Assembly: GCA_023416575.1 (NCBI GenBank)
Contig: JAEZHL010000358.1
Location: 1-5,760 of the forward strand
Reading direction: 5' to 3'
Length of the DNA: 5,760 nt
Source: Pseudomonadota bacterium
Lineage (GTDB): Bacteria; Pseudomonadota; Alphaproteobacteria; Rhizobiales; Hyphomicrobiaceae
Part shown: positions 1 through 5,760 of the stretch, piece after piece
Layout of the letters: each line of letters begins with the position of its first letter
How positions within the stretch are numbered: the first letter of the stretch is position 1
Program-made: the position numbers and the translations under genes
Notes under the pieces: generated by a model
Database searches by the model: none
The model's input: only the letters and a program-made list of their open reading frames with translations
Told to the model about the DNA's origin: nothing

Positions 1-737
1 GTGCGGTAGGCGAACAGCCGCCGGATCGAATTGACCCGCTTCAGCGCCTCGACATAGAACGGATTGCCGGCACCACGGACGAGCTCCTCGTGGAAATCGC
101 ACCCCACTTGGAAAATTTCGGCAATCGTCAGCATCGCGAGCCCGCTGTCGAACAGGCGGTGCTGCTGCTCCCGGAGCCGGCAGATCACGCTCTCCTCGAG
201 ATGATAATCATGCTCTGCCAAGGCCGCAGGCTCGATGACGGCGCGGAACGCAGCCGCCTGGGCATAGACCTCCGGGCTGGCGAGGGATTCCGTGAACCGC
301 CAACCATAGCCCGGCAGGCGCTCGACCCATCCTTCACTGGCGATACGGTCCAGCAGCCGCAGGAGCTGCGCACGTGTGAGGCCGTAGCGGCGAATGAGCT
401 CAGCCTCCGTCACGGTGCCGGGCAAACGCCGTGTGATCCGGTCCTCACAGAGGTTGCGATACGCCTGCTCGCTCTGCGGTGAGGCGGCGAGGACCGTCTC
501 GACGGGCTCCGAATCCGGACGGGCGGCCAGGACATAGCCGCGATTGCGTTCGCTAGTGACAAGCCCGGACTTCGCCAGAGCCTGCAGCGCGGCGCGCACG
601 GGTCCGCGGGAGGTTCCGAGCATGTCGGCCAGCCGCTGCTCGATGAGGCGGGCTCCGGGCGCCAAGCCTTCCCGTCTCACGATCGAGAGAATACGCGCGG
701 CGATCTGATCCCTTTGCGTCGACCTGCGCGAGCCCAT
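1..737 (-). CDS. GntR-family regulator with two winged-helix domains and an FCD domain (3' end off window)
   Basis: Predicted cytoplasmic DNA-binding repressor or activator. The frame is open from an ATG at 737-735 to the window edge, giving 245 codons with the C-terminus missing. A Shine-Dalgarno GAGAGG (744-749, reverse strand) lies 6 nt upstream and supports this start. Residues about 8-72 form a GntR winged helix: a helix-turn-helix around RLADMLGTSRGPVRAALQAL, then a wing ending RGYVLAA. Residues about 89-150 form a second winged helix around LIRRYGLTRAQLLRLLDRIA, with its wing ending PGYGWRF. From about residue 154 an FCD domain begins, with FRAVIEP (near 164-170) and DFHEEL followed by GAGNPF (214 onward). 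Most FCD regulators have one winged helix, so the duplication is distinctive. The usual metal-ligand pattern D-x-x-x-H is not met: Gly212 stands four residues before His216, and Asp214 stands two before it. The gene is divergent from the CoA-transferase/ABC operon, which suggests control of that operon by its substrate or CoA product (inference). Family assignment is firm; the ligand is unknown. Confidence 0.9.
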   Translation of the reverse strand, partial: MGSRRSTQRDQIAARILSIVRREGLAPGARLIEQRLADMLGTSRGPVRAALQALAKSGLVTSERNRGYVLAARPDSEPVETVLAASPQSEQAYRNLCEDRITRRLPGTVTEAELIRRYGLTRAQLLRLLDRIASEGWVERLPGYGWRFTESLASPEVYAQAAAFRAVIEPAALAEHDYHLEESVICRLREQQHRLFDSGLAMLTIAEIFQVGCDFHEELVRGAGNPFYVEALKRVNSIRRLFAYR

Positions 738-743
738 ACCTCG

Positions 744-749
744 CCTCTC
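744..749 (-). promoter_or_regulatory. Ribosome binding site of the GntR regulator
   Basis: The reverse strand reads GAGAGG, 6 nt before the ATG at 737. This is the best Shine-Dalgarno match nearby and fixes the start of the regulator. A weak reverse-strand promoter may overlap the divergent promoter (TTAACA at 801-806, then TCAACT 17 nt on), but its -10 match is poor and I do not annotate it. Confidence 0.6.
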
Positions 750-778
750 GCACTCTGCCGCTCGGGGTTGGCGCAGAG

Positions 779-806
779 TTGACACGCTTGTCTTACCATT
801 GTTAAT
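779..806 (+). promoter_or_regulatory. Predicted sigma70-type promoter of the CoA-transferase/ABC operon
   Basis: A perfect -35 TTGACA (779-784) is followed after 16 nt by GTTAAT (801-806), which matches the -10 consensus at four of six positions. The spacing is acceptable and the region is AT-rich compared with its surroundings. Transcription would start near 812-814, giving a leader of about 160 nt before the CoA-transferase ATG at 972. An operator-like sequence lies between the two hexamers, as expected for a promoter blocked by a repressor. No other promoter of similar quality is visible before 972. This is a pattern match only. Confidence 0.6.
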
Positions 807-834
807 TCGCCACACAAAAAACAATGCAGACAAG
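787..834. promoter_or_regulatory. Nested inverted repeat, candidate operator of the GntR regulator
   Basis: The left arm, CTTGTCT (787-793) and CATTGTT (797-803), is mirrored on the right by AACAATG (820-826) and AGACAAG (828-834). Both 7-bp blocks are perfect inverted matches. The spacers within the arms differ (3 nt left, 1 nt right), and a 16-nt AT-rich centre (804-819) separates the arms. The left arm also contains TTGTCTTACCA (788-798), an exact match to TNGTNNNACNA, the operator pattern known for FadR-subfamily GntR regulators. That core site lies between the -35 and -10 hexamers of the rightward promoter, and the right arm lies just past the expected transcription start. The region is shared with the divergent regulator gene, so autoregulation is plausible. 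The repeat is seen directly; binding by this regulator is inferred. Confidence 0.6.
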
Positions 835-962
835 TGAGGAAACGTCATTCTCGCGCGACCGCCAGGGGTGCAGATCTGCGAGCCAGCCTCATGCACGCGC
901 CTGACACTCGAGCCAATGACAGCTTTGCGCGCGCCGACCAACAAACCTCACGAAACTTTCCT

Positions 963-967
963 GGAGG
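963..967 (+). promoter_or_regulatory. Ribosome binding site that decides the CoA-transferase start
   Basis: GGAGG lies 4 nt before the ATG at 972. The same frame is open upstream as far as a GTG at 834, with an ATG at 891, but neither has a Shine-Dalgarno sequence. The added residues look nothing like the family N-terminus, and the GTG lies inside the palindrome. Starting at 972 gives a family-typical length. Confidence 0.7.
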
Positions 968-971
968 CCCC

Positions 972-2186
972 ATGAGCAGCTCTGCCGATCGCGCCAGAGC
1001 CGATGGATTTCGTCCGCTTGCCGGCATCCGCGTCGTCGAGTTCAGCCAGATGGTGATGGGGCCGACGTGCGGAGTTCTTCTGGCCGATCTCGGCGCCGAC
1101 GTCGTCAAGGTCGAGCCGATCAAGGGTGATCGCACGCGCTACTTCAAAGGACCCGCTGCCGGCTTCTTCGCCAACTACAGCCGCAACAAGCGGAGCCTCG
1201 CCGTCGACGTCAACGCGTCAGCTGGGCAGGAGATCGTTCGACGGCTGATCCAGAAATCCGATGTGCTGATCGAGAATTTCCGTCCCGGGCTGATGAAGCG
1301 GACCGGGTTCGACTATGACACCGTATCCAGCTTCGCGCCTCACCTCGTCTACTGCTCGCTGAAAGGTTATCTGCCGGGTCCCTACGAGCATCGCCTCGCG
1401 CTCGACGAGGTGGTGCAGATGATGGGCGGCCTCGCGTACATGACGGGATTGCCGGACCGGCCGATGCGCGCCGGAGCGTCAGTGAACGATGTCATGGGCG
1501 GCATGTTCGGCGTCATCGCCATTCAGGGTGCGCTGGCGGAGCGGCAGCGCACGGGTCGCGGCCGTTACATCGAAAGTGCGCTGTTCGAGAACAACGTCTT
1601 CCTGATCGGTCAGGCGATGATGTTCGAGACGGTGACAGGAACGCCGTCGATCCCCTACTCCATCAAGGATAGCCCGTGGCCGGTCTACGATCTGTTCGAG
1701 ACCAAGGACGGATCGAAGATATTCGTCACCGTCGTCGGTGACGAGCAGTGGGAAGCGTTCTGCCGGAAGTTCGACCGCGAGCACTGGCTGCAGGATCCGC
1801 GACTTGCAACCATGCAGGGACGGGTCGACGCGCGCTCATGGGTGATCCCCGAGCTGGCGGAGATTTTTCGCCAGTGGCCGGCAGCTGAGCTCGCGGAAAC
1901 CCTGGAAAACCTGAACTTGCCTTACGCGCCGGTGAACAAGCCCGGCGACCTGTTCAACGATCCTCATCTTGCCGCGTCCGGCGGGCTCATGGACATTCAA
2001 CTGCCGGACGGGCGGCCCGCGAAGACACCAGCACTGCCGATCGCCATCGATGGCGCGCGACTCGAGAACGGCCGCGATCCGCCGCGCTTGGGTCAGCATA
2101 CGCAAGATGTCCTCTGCGAACTCGGCTATAGCGAAGCCGAGATCACCGAGCTGGCGCAAACGGGAGTCGTCAACCGCGAGACCTGA
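972..2186 (+). CDS. Class III (CaiB/BaiF family) CoA-transferase
   Basis: Predicted cytosolic enzyme of 404 aa that moves CoA from an acyl-CoA donor to a carboxylic acid; about 400 aa is usual for the family. Conserved segments follow in order: PLAGIRVVEFSQ near residues 15-26, LLADLGADVVKVEP (36-49), NKRSLAVDV (72-80), IENFRPG (100-106), LKGYLPGPYEHRLALDEV (130-147) and TGRGRYIESALFE further on. Asp173 in GASVNDVMGG aligns with the catalytic aspartate of formyl-CoA transferase (Asp169), which forms the acyl-anhydride and aspartyl-CoA intermediates in this family. Nothing suggests truncation. It is first in a rightward operon, 66 bp before an importer's binding protein, so it probably activates the imported acid (inference). 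Family members act on oxalate, carnitine, mesaconate, benzylsuccinate and other acids, and some relatives are 2-methylacyl-CoA racemases. I cannot choose the substrate from sequence, so I give no symbol. Confidence 0.93.
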   Translation: MSSSADRARADGFRPLAGIRVVEFSQMVMGPTCGVLLADLGADVVKVEPIKGDRTRYFKGPAAGFFANYSRNKRSLAVDVNASAGQEIVRRLIQKSDVLIENFRPGLMKRTGFDYDTVSSFAPHLVYCSLKGYLPGPYEHRLALDEVVQMMGGLAYMTGLPDRPMRAGASVNDVMGGMFGVIAIQGALAERQRTGRGRYIESALFENNVFLIGQAMMFETVTGTPSIPYSIKDSPWPVYDLFETKDGSKIFVTVVGDEQWEAFCRKFDREHWLQDPRLATMQGRVDARSWVIPELAEIFRQWPAAELAETLENLNLPYAPVNKPGDLFNDPHLAASGGLMDIQLPDGRPAKTPALPIAIDGARLENGRDPPRLGQHTQDVLCELGYSEAEITELAQTGVVNRET

Positions 2187-2240
2187 GCAAACCACATCAA
2201 GCCAATCGGACCCGGGTCTACCGGGCCAATACCAAACCTT

Positions 2241-2245
2241 GGAGG
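2241..2245 (+). promoter_or_regulatory. Strong ribosome binding site of the binding-protein gene
   Basis: GGAGG followed by AAAA lies 7 nt before the ATG at 2253. It is the strongest Shine-Dalgarno in the operon, by sequence and spacing, which fits the need for excess binding protein over membrane components. Confidence 0.65.
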
Positions 2246-2252
2246 AAAACCC

Positions 2253-3299
2253 ATGAAACTGACACGACGTGATGCACTCATCGCCGGCTCTGCCACTTTC
2301 GGAGCCGGCCTGCTGCCTTCCTTTGCCCTTGCGCAGAGCAAGACGGCAACGCTGGCCTATGGCCCCGCATTGGCCGTCTATTCGCTGGGCGTCATCGCTG
2401 ATGCGAAGGGCTTTTTCAAAGCCGAGAACCTCGACCTGAAGCTGGTCATCGGCAATGCCGGAACCCATGGCCGTCAGGCGCTGGCGGCGGGCCAGGCCAT
2501 GTTCGCGCACGGCGATGCGAGCCATCCGCTGCAGCTCTCCACGCGCGGCAAGAAAGCCAAGATCATCCTGGCCTCGCAGATGGTCGCGTCGATTTCCAAC
2601 ATCGTGGTGCGCAAGGATCTCTACGACGCTGGCATCACGTCGGTCGAAAAGCTTGCCGATTACAAGCGCCCCGACGGCTCCAAGCCGATCGTCGCCGCAA
2701 CCGCGATCGGCTCCGGCACGTGGATGTACGGCACCTACGTGTTCGAGGCCCTGGGCTTCGGCGACCGCATCAACTGGGTCGCGGGCGGCGGCACGAAGAC
2801 GATGTACCCCGGCCTCGAGACCAAGCAGTTCGATGCCATCATGGCTGTTCCGGCCTGGGTGCTCGAGGCGGAGGCCAAGGGCTTTGGAAAGGCCATTTAC
2901 GATACGTCCATTCCCGGCGTGTTCGAGAAGGCGTTCGGCGGCACGGTGCCGGTGCTGGTCATCTACACGCTCGAGGAGACGATCGAGCAGGACAGGGCGA
3001 CGGTGCAGGCGTTCGTCAACGCCATGTATCAGGCCATGAAATGGGTGAAGGCGTCACCGATCGACGAGGTCTACGCCCTTGTCGGCGAGAAGCACTATTC
3101 CGGTATCGACCCAGTCGCGGTCAAAATGGAGCTGGGCTTCGATAAGAACACCTGGACGTACGACGGCCGCATCGACAAAGCCGCTTTCGAGCGCGGCGGC
3201 AAGGTCTGGTATCGTAAAGGATCGGATATCCCCGAGTCGAAGTACGAGGATCTCGTCGACATGAGCTTCCTCGACGCGGCGCAGGCCAAGTACAAGTGA
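2253..3299 (+). CDS. ABC transporter substrate-binding protein, NitT/TauT type (NMT1/THI5-like), Tat signal
   Basis: Predicted periplasmic solute-binding protein of 348 aa that delivers the ligand to the permease and ATPase encoded just downstream. The N-terminus is a likely Tat signal: TRRDALIAG (residues 4-12) with twin arginines R5-R6, a hydrophobic stretch, and an Ala-Leu-Ala cleavage motif at 25-27, so the mature protein should begin near Gln28. The mature part shows the NMT1/THI5-like pattern: SLGVIADAKGFFKAENLDL (44-62), a Gly/Ala-rich AALAAGQAMFAHGDAS-like stretch near 75-90, and GSGTWMYG (153-160), which sits where family members contact ligand. Relatives bind taurine, alkanesulfonates, nitrate, pyrimidine precursors or aromatic acids, so ligand identity is open. 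The neighbouring CoA-transferase points to a carboxylate (inference). Its TGA stop overlaps the GTG start of the ATPase. Confidence 0.9.
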   Translation: MKLTRRDALIAGSATFGAGLLPSFALAQSKTATLAYGPALAVYSLGVIADAKGFFKAENLDLKLVIGNAGTHGRQALAAGQAMFAHGDASHPLQLSTRGKKAKIILASQMVASISNIVVRKDLYDAGITSVEKLADYKRPDGSKPIVAATAIGSGTWMYGTYVFEALGFGDRINWVAGGGTKTMYPGLETKQFDAIMAVPAWVLEAEAKGFGKAIYDTSIPGVFEKAFGGTVPVLVIYTLEETIEQDRATVQAFVNAMYQAMKWVKASPIDEVYALVGEKHYSGIDPVAVKMELGFDKNTWTYDGRIDKAAFERGGKVWYRKGSDIPESKYEDLVDMSFLDAAQAKYK

Positions 3300-4153
3300 C
3301 GCCGGCAACACTCACGGCGGCTGACCTCGCATCGCGAGACGCAGCCGCCGACGTGCGCACGGAAGACCGCGTCCGGATCACCGTCAACGGCCTCAGCAAG
3401 ACGTTCAAGTCTGCGGCCGGCGAGGTCGTTGCGGTCGATGACGTGTCCTTCGAGGTGAAGCAGGGCGAGTTCGTCGCCCTGCTTGGCCCGTCGGGTTGCG
3501 GAAAGAGCACCATCCTCAACATGGTCGCCGGCCTCCTGGACAAGTCCGGCGGCCAGATCCGCATCGACACCGACGAGGTGTGTCAAGGCGCGGTCAACCG
3601 CAAGGTGGGTTATGTCTTCCAGCGCGACACGGTTTTCCCCTGGCGCACCGTCGAGGCCAACATCGGCTATGGGCTCGAGATCGCGGGGGTCCCGAAGGCG
3701 GAGCGCACAGAAAGGGTGCATCGCGCCATCGAGGTTGCGGGGCTCGCCGGTTTCGCCTCGAGCTTTCCGCGCATGCTGTCGGGTGGCATGCGCCAGCGCG
3801 TGGCACTCATGCGGACGCTCATCATGGAGCCGGAAATCCTCCTCATGGACGAGCCGTTCGGCGCACTCGACACGCACACCAAGCTCGAGATGCACAAGAC
3901 GCTGCTCGAGATCTGGGAGCGCGAGCGCCAGACGGTTCTGTTCGTGACCCACGACCTGGGAGAAGCGCTCACACTGTCGAGCCGCATCATCCTGCTTTCG
4001 GCTAGGCCCGGTCGGCTAAAAGAGGACTTCGAGGTTCCCTTCCCTCGTCCGCGCGACGCGGTCAGCCTGCGTGAAACGCCGGAATTCGGAAGGCTGTATT
4101 CCCACATCTGGCATTCGCTCGGTCAGGAATTCCGGCGTACGAAAGCAGAGTAG
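3296..4153 (+). CDS. ABC transporter ATP-binding protein, NitT/TauT (SsuB/TauB) type
   Basis: Predicted cytoplasmic ATPase of 285 aa that powers import through the downstream permease. All nucleotide-binding motifs are intact: Walker A GPSGCGKST (64-72), Q-loop Gln109 in YVFQRDTVFPW, signature LSGGMRQRVA (161-170), Walker B ILLMDEP (181-187), D-loop ALD (190-192) and the switch His219 in VTHD. FPWRTVEANI after the Q-loop is typical of the SsuB/TauB/NrtD group. A GTG start at 3296 overlaps the previous TGA by 4 nt (GTGA), which implies translational coupling. It gives about 25 residues before the first beta strand, longer than many relatives. A second in-frame GTG at 3353 could shorten this, but it has no visible ribosome binding site. 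The C-terminal tail after about residue 235 is short and has no separate regulatory domain. Confidence 0.94.
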   Translation: MTPATLTAADLASRDAAADVRTEDRVRITVNGLSKTFKSAAGEVVAVDDVSFEVKQGEFVALLGPSGCGKSTILNMVAGLLDKSGGQIRIDTDEVCQGAVNRKVGYVFQRDTVFPWRTVEANIGYGLEIAGVPKAERTERVHRAIEVAGLAGFASSFPRMLSGGMRQRVALMRTLIMEPEILLMDEPFGALDTHTKLEMHKTLLEIWERERQTVLFVTHDLGEALTLSSRIILLSARPGRLKEDFEVPFPRPRDAVSLRETPEFGRLYSHIWHSLGQEFRRTKAE

Positions 4154-4155
4154 TC

Positions 4156-5007
4156 ATGGCCTCGCGCAAGCTCCCGATCCTGCTCTGGCAAATCAGCATT
4201 CTCGTGGTCACTCTTGCGATCTGGGAATGGGGCTTTGAGCTCTCCAAAGCGCTGCTGCCGAAGAGATTCGTTCCGAGCATTCTCGACCCCTATTTCATCT
4301 CGAGGCCGTCCGCGATCTGGACGAGCTTCCTGAAGCTCGGGTGCTTCTCAGACCGGGCGGGTTTCGCTGCGTGCCTGAACGAGACGCCGAACAATCTCTG
4401 GTATGCGACGCTCGTGACGCTGAAGAACGTCTGGTGGGGCTTCCTCGGCGGCGCCGTGTCCGGCGTGATCACGGGGCTGATCCTCGGTCGCTCGGACTAC
4501 CTGTCGAAAATCTTCGAGCCCTTTATCGTCGCCCTGAACTCGATCCCTCGCATCGCGCTCGTGCCGCTCATCATTCTGATGTTCGGGCTGGGCGATATGT
4601 CGAAGATCGTCACCGGGTGGATCATCGTGTTCTTCGTGGTCTTCTTCAACACCTTCGAAGGCACCCGCTCGGTGGACCGTGACCAGATCGCAGCAGCGCG
4701 CCTGCTCGGCGCCAGCGAGATCACCGTCCTGCGCACGGTCGTCATTCCGTCGGCGCTGGCCTGGGTCTTTGCATCGCTAACCCCCGCGGTGTCGTTCGCC
4801 TTGGTGGGCGTCATCGTCGGCGAGTTCATCGGTGCCGAGCGCGGCCTGGGCAAGCTCATCATCGAGGCGGAGGCGCGGGCCAACGCCGCCGAAATGATGG
4901 TGTCGATCTTCGTAATGATGATCGTCGGTATCATCCTGGCGTACCTCGTCCGCCAGATCCAGGCCTACCTGCTGCGCTGGCAGCCGCAATTCGAGCAGCA
5001 CGGGTAA
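4156..5007 (+). CDS. ABC transporter permease, NitT/TauT (SsuC/TauC) type
   Basis: Predicted inner-membrane permease of 283 aa forming the import channel, probably as a homodimer because no second permease gene follows. Hydrophobic segments lie near residues 8-26, 91-111, 120-144, 151-167, 203-226 and 247-267. The EAA-type ATPase-coupling loop is at about 178-200 (AAARLLGASEITVLRTVVIP), with Gly185 at its conserved position. The region between the first and second membrane segments is longer than in typical SsuC proteins. It carries an insert around 62-80 with Cys63 and Cys73, flanked by ISRPSAIW and NNLWYATLVTLKN. The ATG lies 2 bp after the ATPase stop, with only a weak upstream AGAG, so translation is probably coupled. 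It is the last gene of the rightward operon. Family is clear; substrate is unknown. Confidence 0.93.
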   Translation: MASRKLPILLWQISILVVTLAIWEWGFELSKALLPKRFVPSILDPYFISRPSAIWTSFLKLGCFSDRAGFAACLNETPNNLWYATLVTLKNVWWGFLGGAVSGVITGLILGRSDYLSKIFEPFIVALNSIPRIALVPLIILMFGLGDMSKIVTGWIIVFFVVFFNTFEGTRSVDRDQIAAARLLGASEITVLRTVVIPSALAWVFASLTPAVSFALVGVIVGEFIGAERGLGKLIIEAEARANAAEMMVSIFVMMIVGIILAYLVRQIQAYLLRWQPQFEQHG

Positions 5008-5027
5008 AGGTCCGGGCCGTTCAGAGT

Positions 5028-5048
5028 GAGAGCCCGCCAGCGGCTCTC
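5028..5048. terminator. GC-rich hairpin between convergent genes, possible bidirectional terminator
   Basis: GAGAGCC (5028-5034) and GGCTCTC (5042-5048) form a perfect 7-bp stem with a 7-nt loop. The hairpin lies 20 nt after the permease stop and immediately after the stop of the opposite-strand gene (5050-5052), where a shared terminator is expected. Neither side has a run of T, so it is not a textbook Rho-independent terminator. It may instead stall polymerase or protect mRNA 3' ends. Confidence 0.4.
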
Positions 5049-5049
5049 C

Positions 5050-5760
5050 TCACCTCGCCTGCTGCTTCAGGCGCTCGCCGCGCGCCCGCAGCAGCTCGAT
5101 GAACAGCAGCAGCAGCACCGCCATGACCGTGAGCATCACGGCCACTGCGGCAATGGTCGGATTGAAGCTGTCGCGCAGTCCCGAGAACATCTCACGCGGT
5201 ATCGTGCGCTGGTGTGGCGCGCCGAGAAGCAGCACTGTCACGACCTCGTCGAAGGACATCGCAAAGGCGAACAGCGCGCCGCCGGCCACGCCAGGCGCGA
5301 CCAGCGGCAGCATCACGCGGCGGAAAACGGTGATCGGTGGCGCCCCGAGGCTTGCCGCTGCCCGCACGAGATTGCGATCGAAGGAGGCCAGCGCCGCCGA
5401 CACAGTCACCACCGGAAACGGCGCACCGAGCGCGGCGTGCGCGATAATGAGGCCCGTATAGGTCTGCGTCAGCCCGAACGGCGCGAAGAAGAAGTAGAGT
5501 CCGACCGCCACGATGACGATCGGTACCACCAGTGGTGACAGCAGAAGCGCCGAAATGGCTGCCTTGCCGCGGAAATTCGCCATGGCGAGGCCAATTGCGG
5601 CCAGGGTGCCGAGCACGGTCGCGATGACAGTTGCCGGCACGCCGATCAGAAACGAGTTGATTACGGCGAGCCGCCACTTGTCGCTGGCGAAGACGCCTTC
5701 GTACCAGCGCGTCGTGAACCCGCGCAGCGGATAGGCGAGGAACTCCGAGTCGTTCACCGA
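5050..5760 (-). CDS. PotC-like ABC transporter permease, polyamine/opine/phosphonate-type importer (5' end off window)
   Basis: The C-terminal 236 residues and TGA stop of an inner-membrane permease are present; the N-terminus lies beyond the right edge. The first visible residues, SVNDSEFLAYPLRGFTTRWY, match the conserved region after the first membrane segment of PotC-type proteins. The GTG at 5757 is therefore an internal valine, not a start. Further hydrophobic segments fall at visible residues about 34-62, 68-93, 100-124, 152-179 and 203-224. The EAA loop RAAASLGAPPITVFRRVMLP (133-152) has its conserved glycine at 139. FDEVVTVLLLG and the IPREMF segment are also typical of the group. It belongs to a different importer from the plus-strand cluster and converges on it. 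A PotB-like partner, ATPase and binding protein should lie to the right (inference). The substrate could be a polyamine, opine, phosphonate or related compound. Confidence 0.9.
   Translation of the reverse strand, partial: SVNDSEFLAYPLRGFTTRWYEGVFASDKWRLAVINSFLIGVPATVIATVLGTLAAIGLAMANFRGKAAISALLLSPLVVPIVIVAVGLYFFFAPFGLTQTYTGLIIAHAALGAPFPVVTVSAALASFDRNLVRAAASLGAPPITVFRRVMLPLVAPGVAGGALFAFAMSFDEVVTVLLLGAPHQRTIPREMFSGLRDSFNPTIAAVAVMLTVMAVLLLLFIELLRARGERLKQQAR

Noticed and set aside
90..482. Plus-strand open frame of 130 codons
   Set aside because: It lies antisense to the regulator, whose frame carries recognisable winged-helix and FCD motifs. The plus-strand product resembles no family and has no ribosome binding site.
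834..971. 46-codon in-frame N-terminal extension of the CoA-transferase from GTG 834 (or ATG 891)
   Set aside because: Neither start has a ribosome binding site, the extension does not look like the family N-terminus, and ATG 972 has GGAGG just upstream and gives the usual length.
2209..2225. 10-bp palindrome GACCCGGGTC and an overlapping 5-bp-stem hairpin between the CoA-transferase and binding-protein genes
   Set aside because: Too short and GC-rich to separate from chance, with no T-run. It could affect mRNA processing, but nothing supports this.
1836..2525. Minus-strand open frame of 229 codons across the CoA-transferase/binding-protein junction
   Set aside because: It is antisense to two well-supported genes and its composition is that of a GC-rich shadow frame with no recognisable motif.
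3095..3952. Minus-strand open frame of 285 codons opposite the ATPase
   Set aside because: It is antisense to an intact ATPase with every motif present. Its His/Arg/Asp-rich product is a typical shadow of a high-GC gene.
5095..5119. CAG-rich run near the end of the PotC-like gene
   Set aside because: It encodes consecutive leucines of the last membrane segment on the minus strand and is not a tandem repeat with independent meaning.
5026..5538. Plus-strand open frame of 170 codons rich in Gln, His and Arg
   Set aside because: It is the reverse complement of the PotC-like permease. The Gln-rich stretch is the antisense of leucine codons.
1..5760. A wholly new defence, mobile or RNA-based system
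   Set aside because: Nearly all bases fall in recognisable transporter, enzyme or regulator genes. There are no repeat arrays, transposase remnants, attachment-like direct repeats or unexplained gaps over 300 bases.

Overview
The window reads as chromosome of a high-GC proteobacterium. An alphaproteobacterium of the Rhizobiales type is my guess, from codon use, the Tat-type signal on the binding protein and the style of the importer genes; no rRNA or other taxonomic marker is present. There are five protein genes, two of them cut by the window edges, and no tRNA, rRNA, CRISPR array or insertion sequence that I can see.

Layout: (1) Positions 1-737, minus strand: a GntR/FadR-type regulator whose C-terminus runs off the left edge. 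It has two winged-helix domains in tandem before an FCD ligand-binding domain. (2) Positions 738-971: a divergent intergenic region with a good sigma70-like promoter facing right. A nested inverted repeat overlaps it and contains an exact match to the FadR-subfamily operator pattern TNGTNNNACNA. (3) Positions 972-5007, plus strand: a four-gene cluster made of a class III (CaiB/BaiF) CoA-transferase, a Tat-exported NitT/TauT-type substrate-binding protein, its ABC ATPase (GTG start overlapping the previous stop) and its permease (2-bp gap). (4) Positions 5008-5049: a short convergent gap with a GC-rich hairpin. (5) Positions 5050-5760, minus strand: the C-terminal part of a PotC-like permease of a second, unrelated ABC importer that enters from the right edge.

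Inferred biology: the regulator probably senses a small carboxylate or its CoA ester and represses the rightward operon, and possibly its own gene. The NitT/TauT-type importer would bring in an organic acid that the CoA-transferase then activates as a CoA thioester. The substrate cannot be read from the sequence. I see no evidence of a wholly new system. The least ordinary items are the double-winged-helix FCD regulator with its operator-like palindrome, and the pairing of a CoA-transferase with a NitT/TauT importer.
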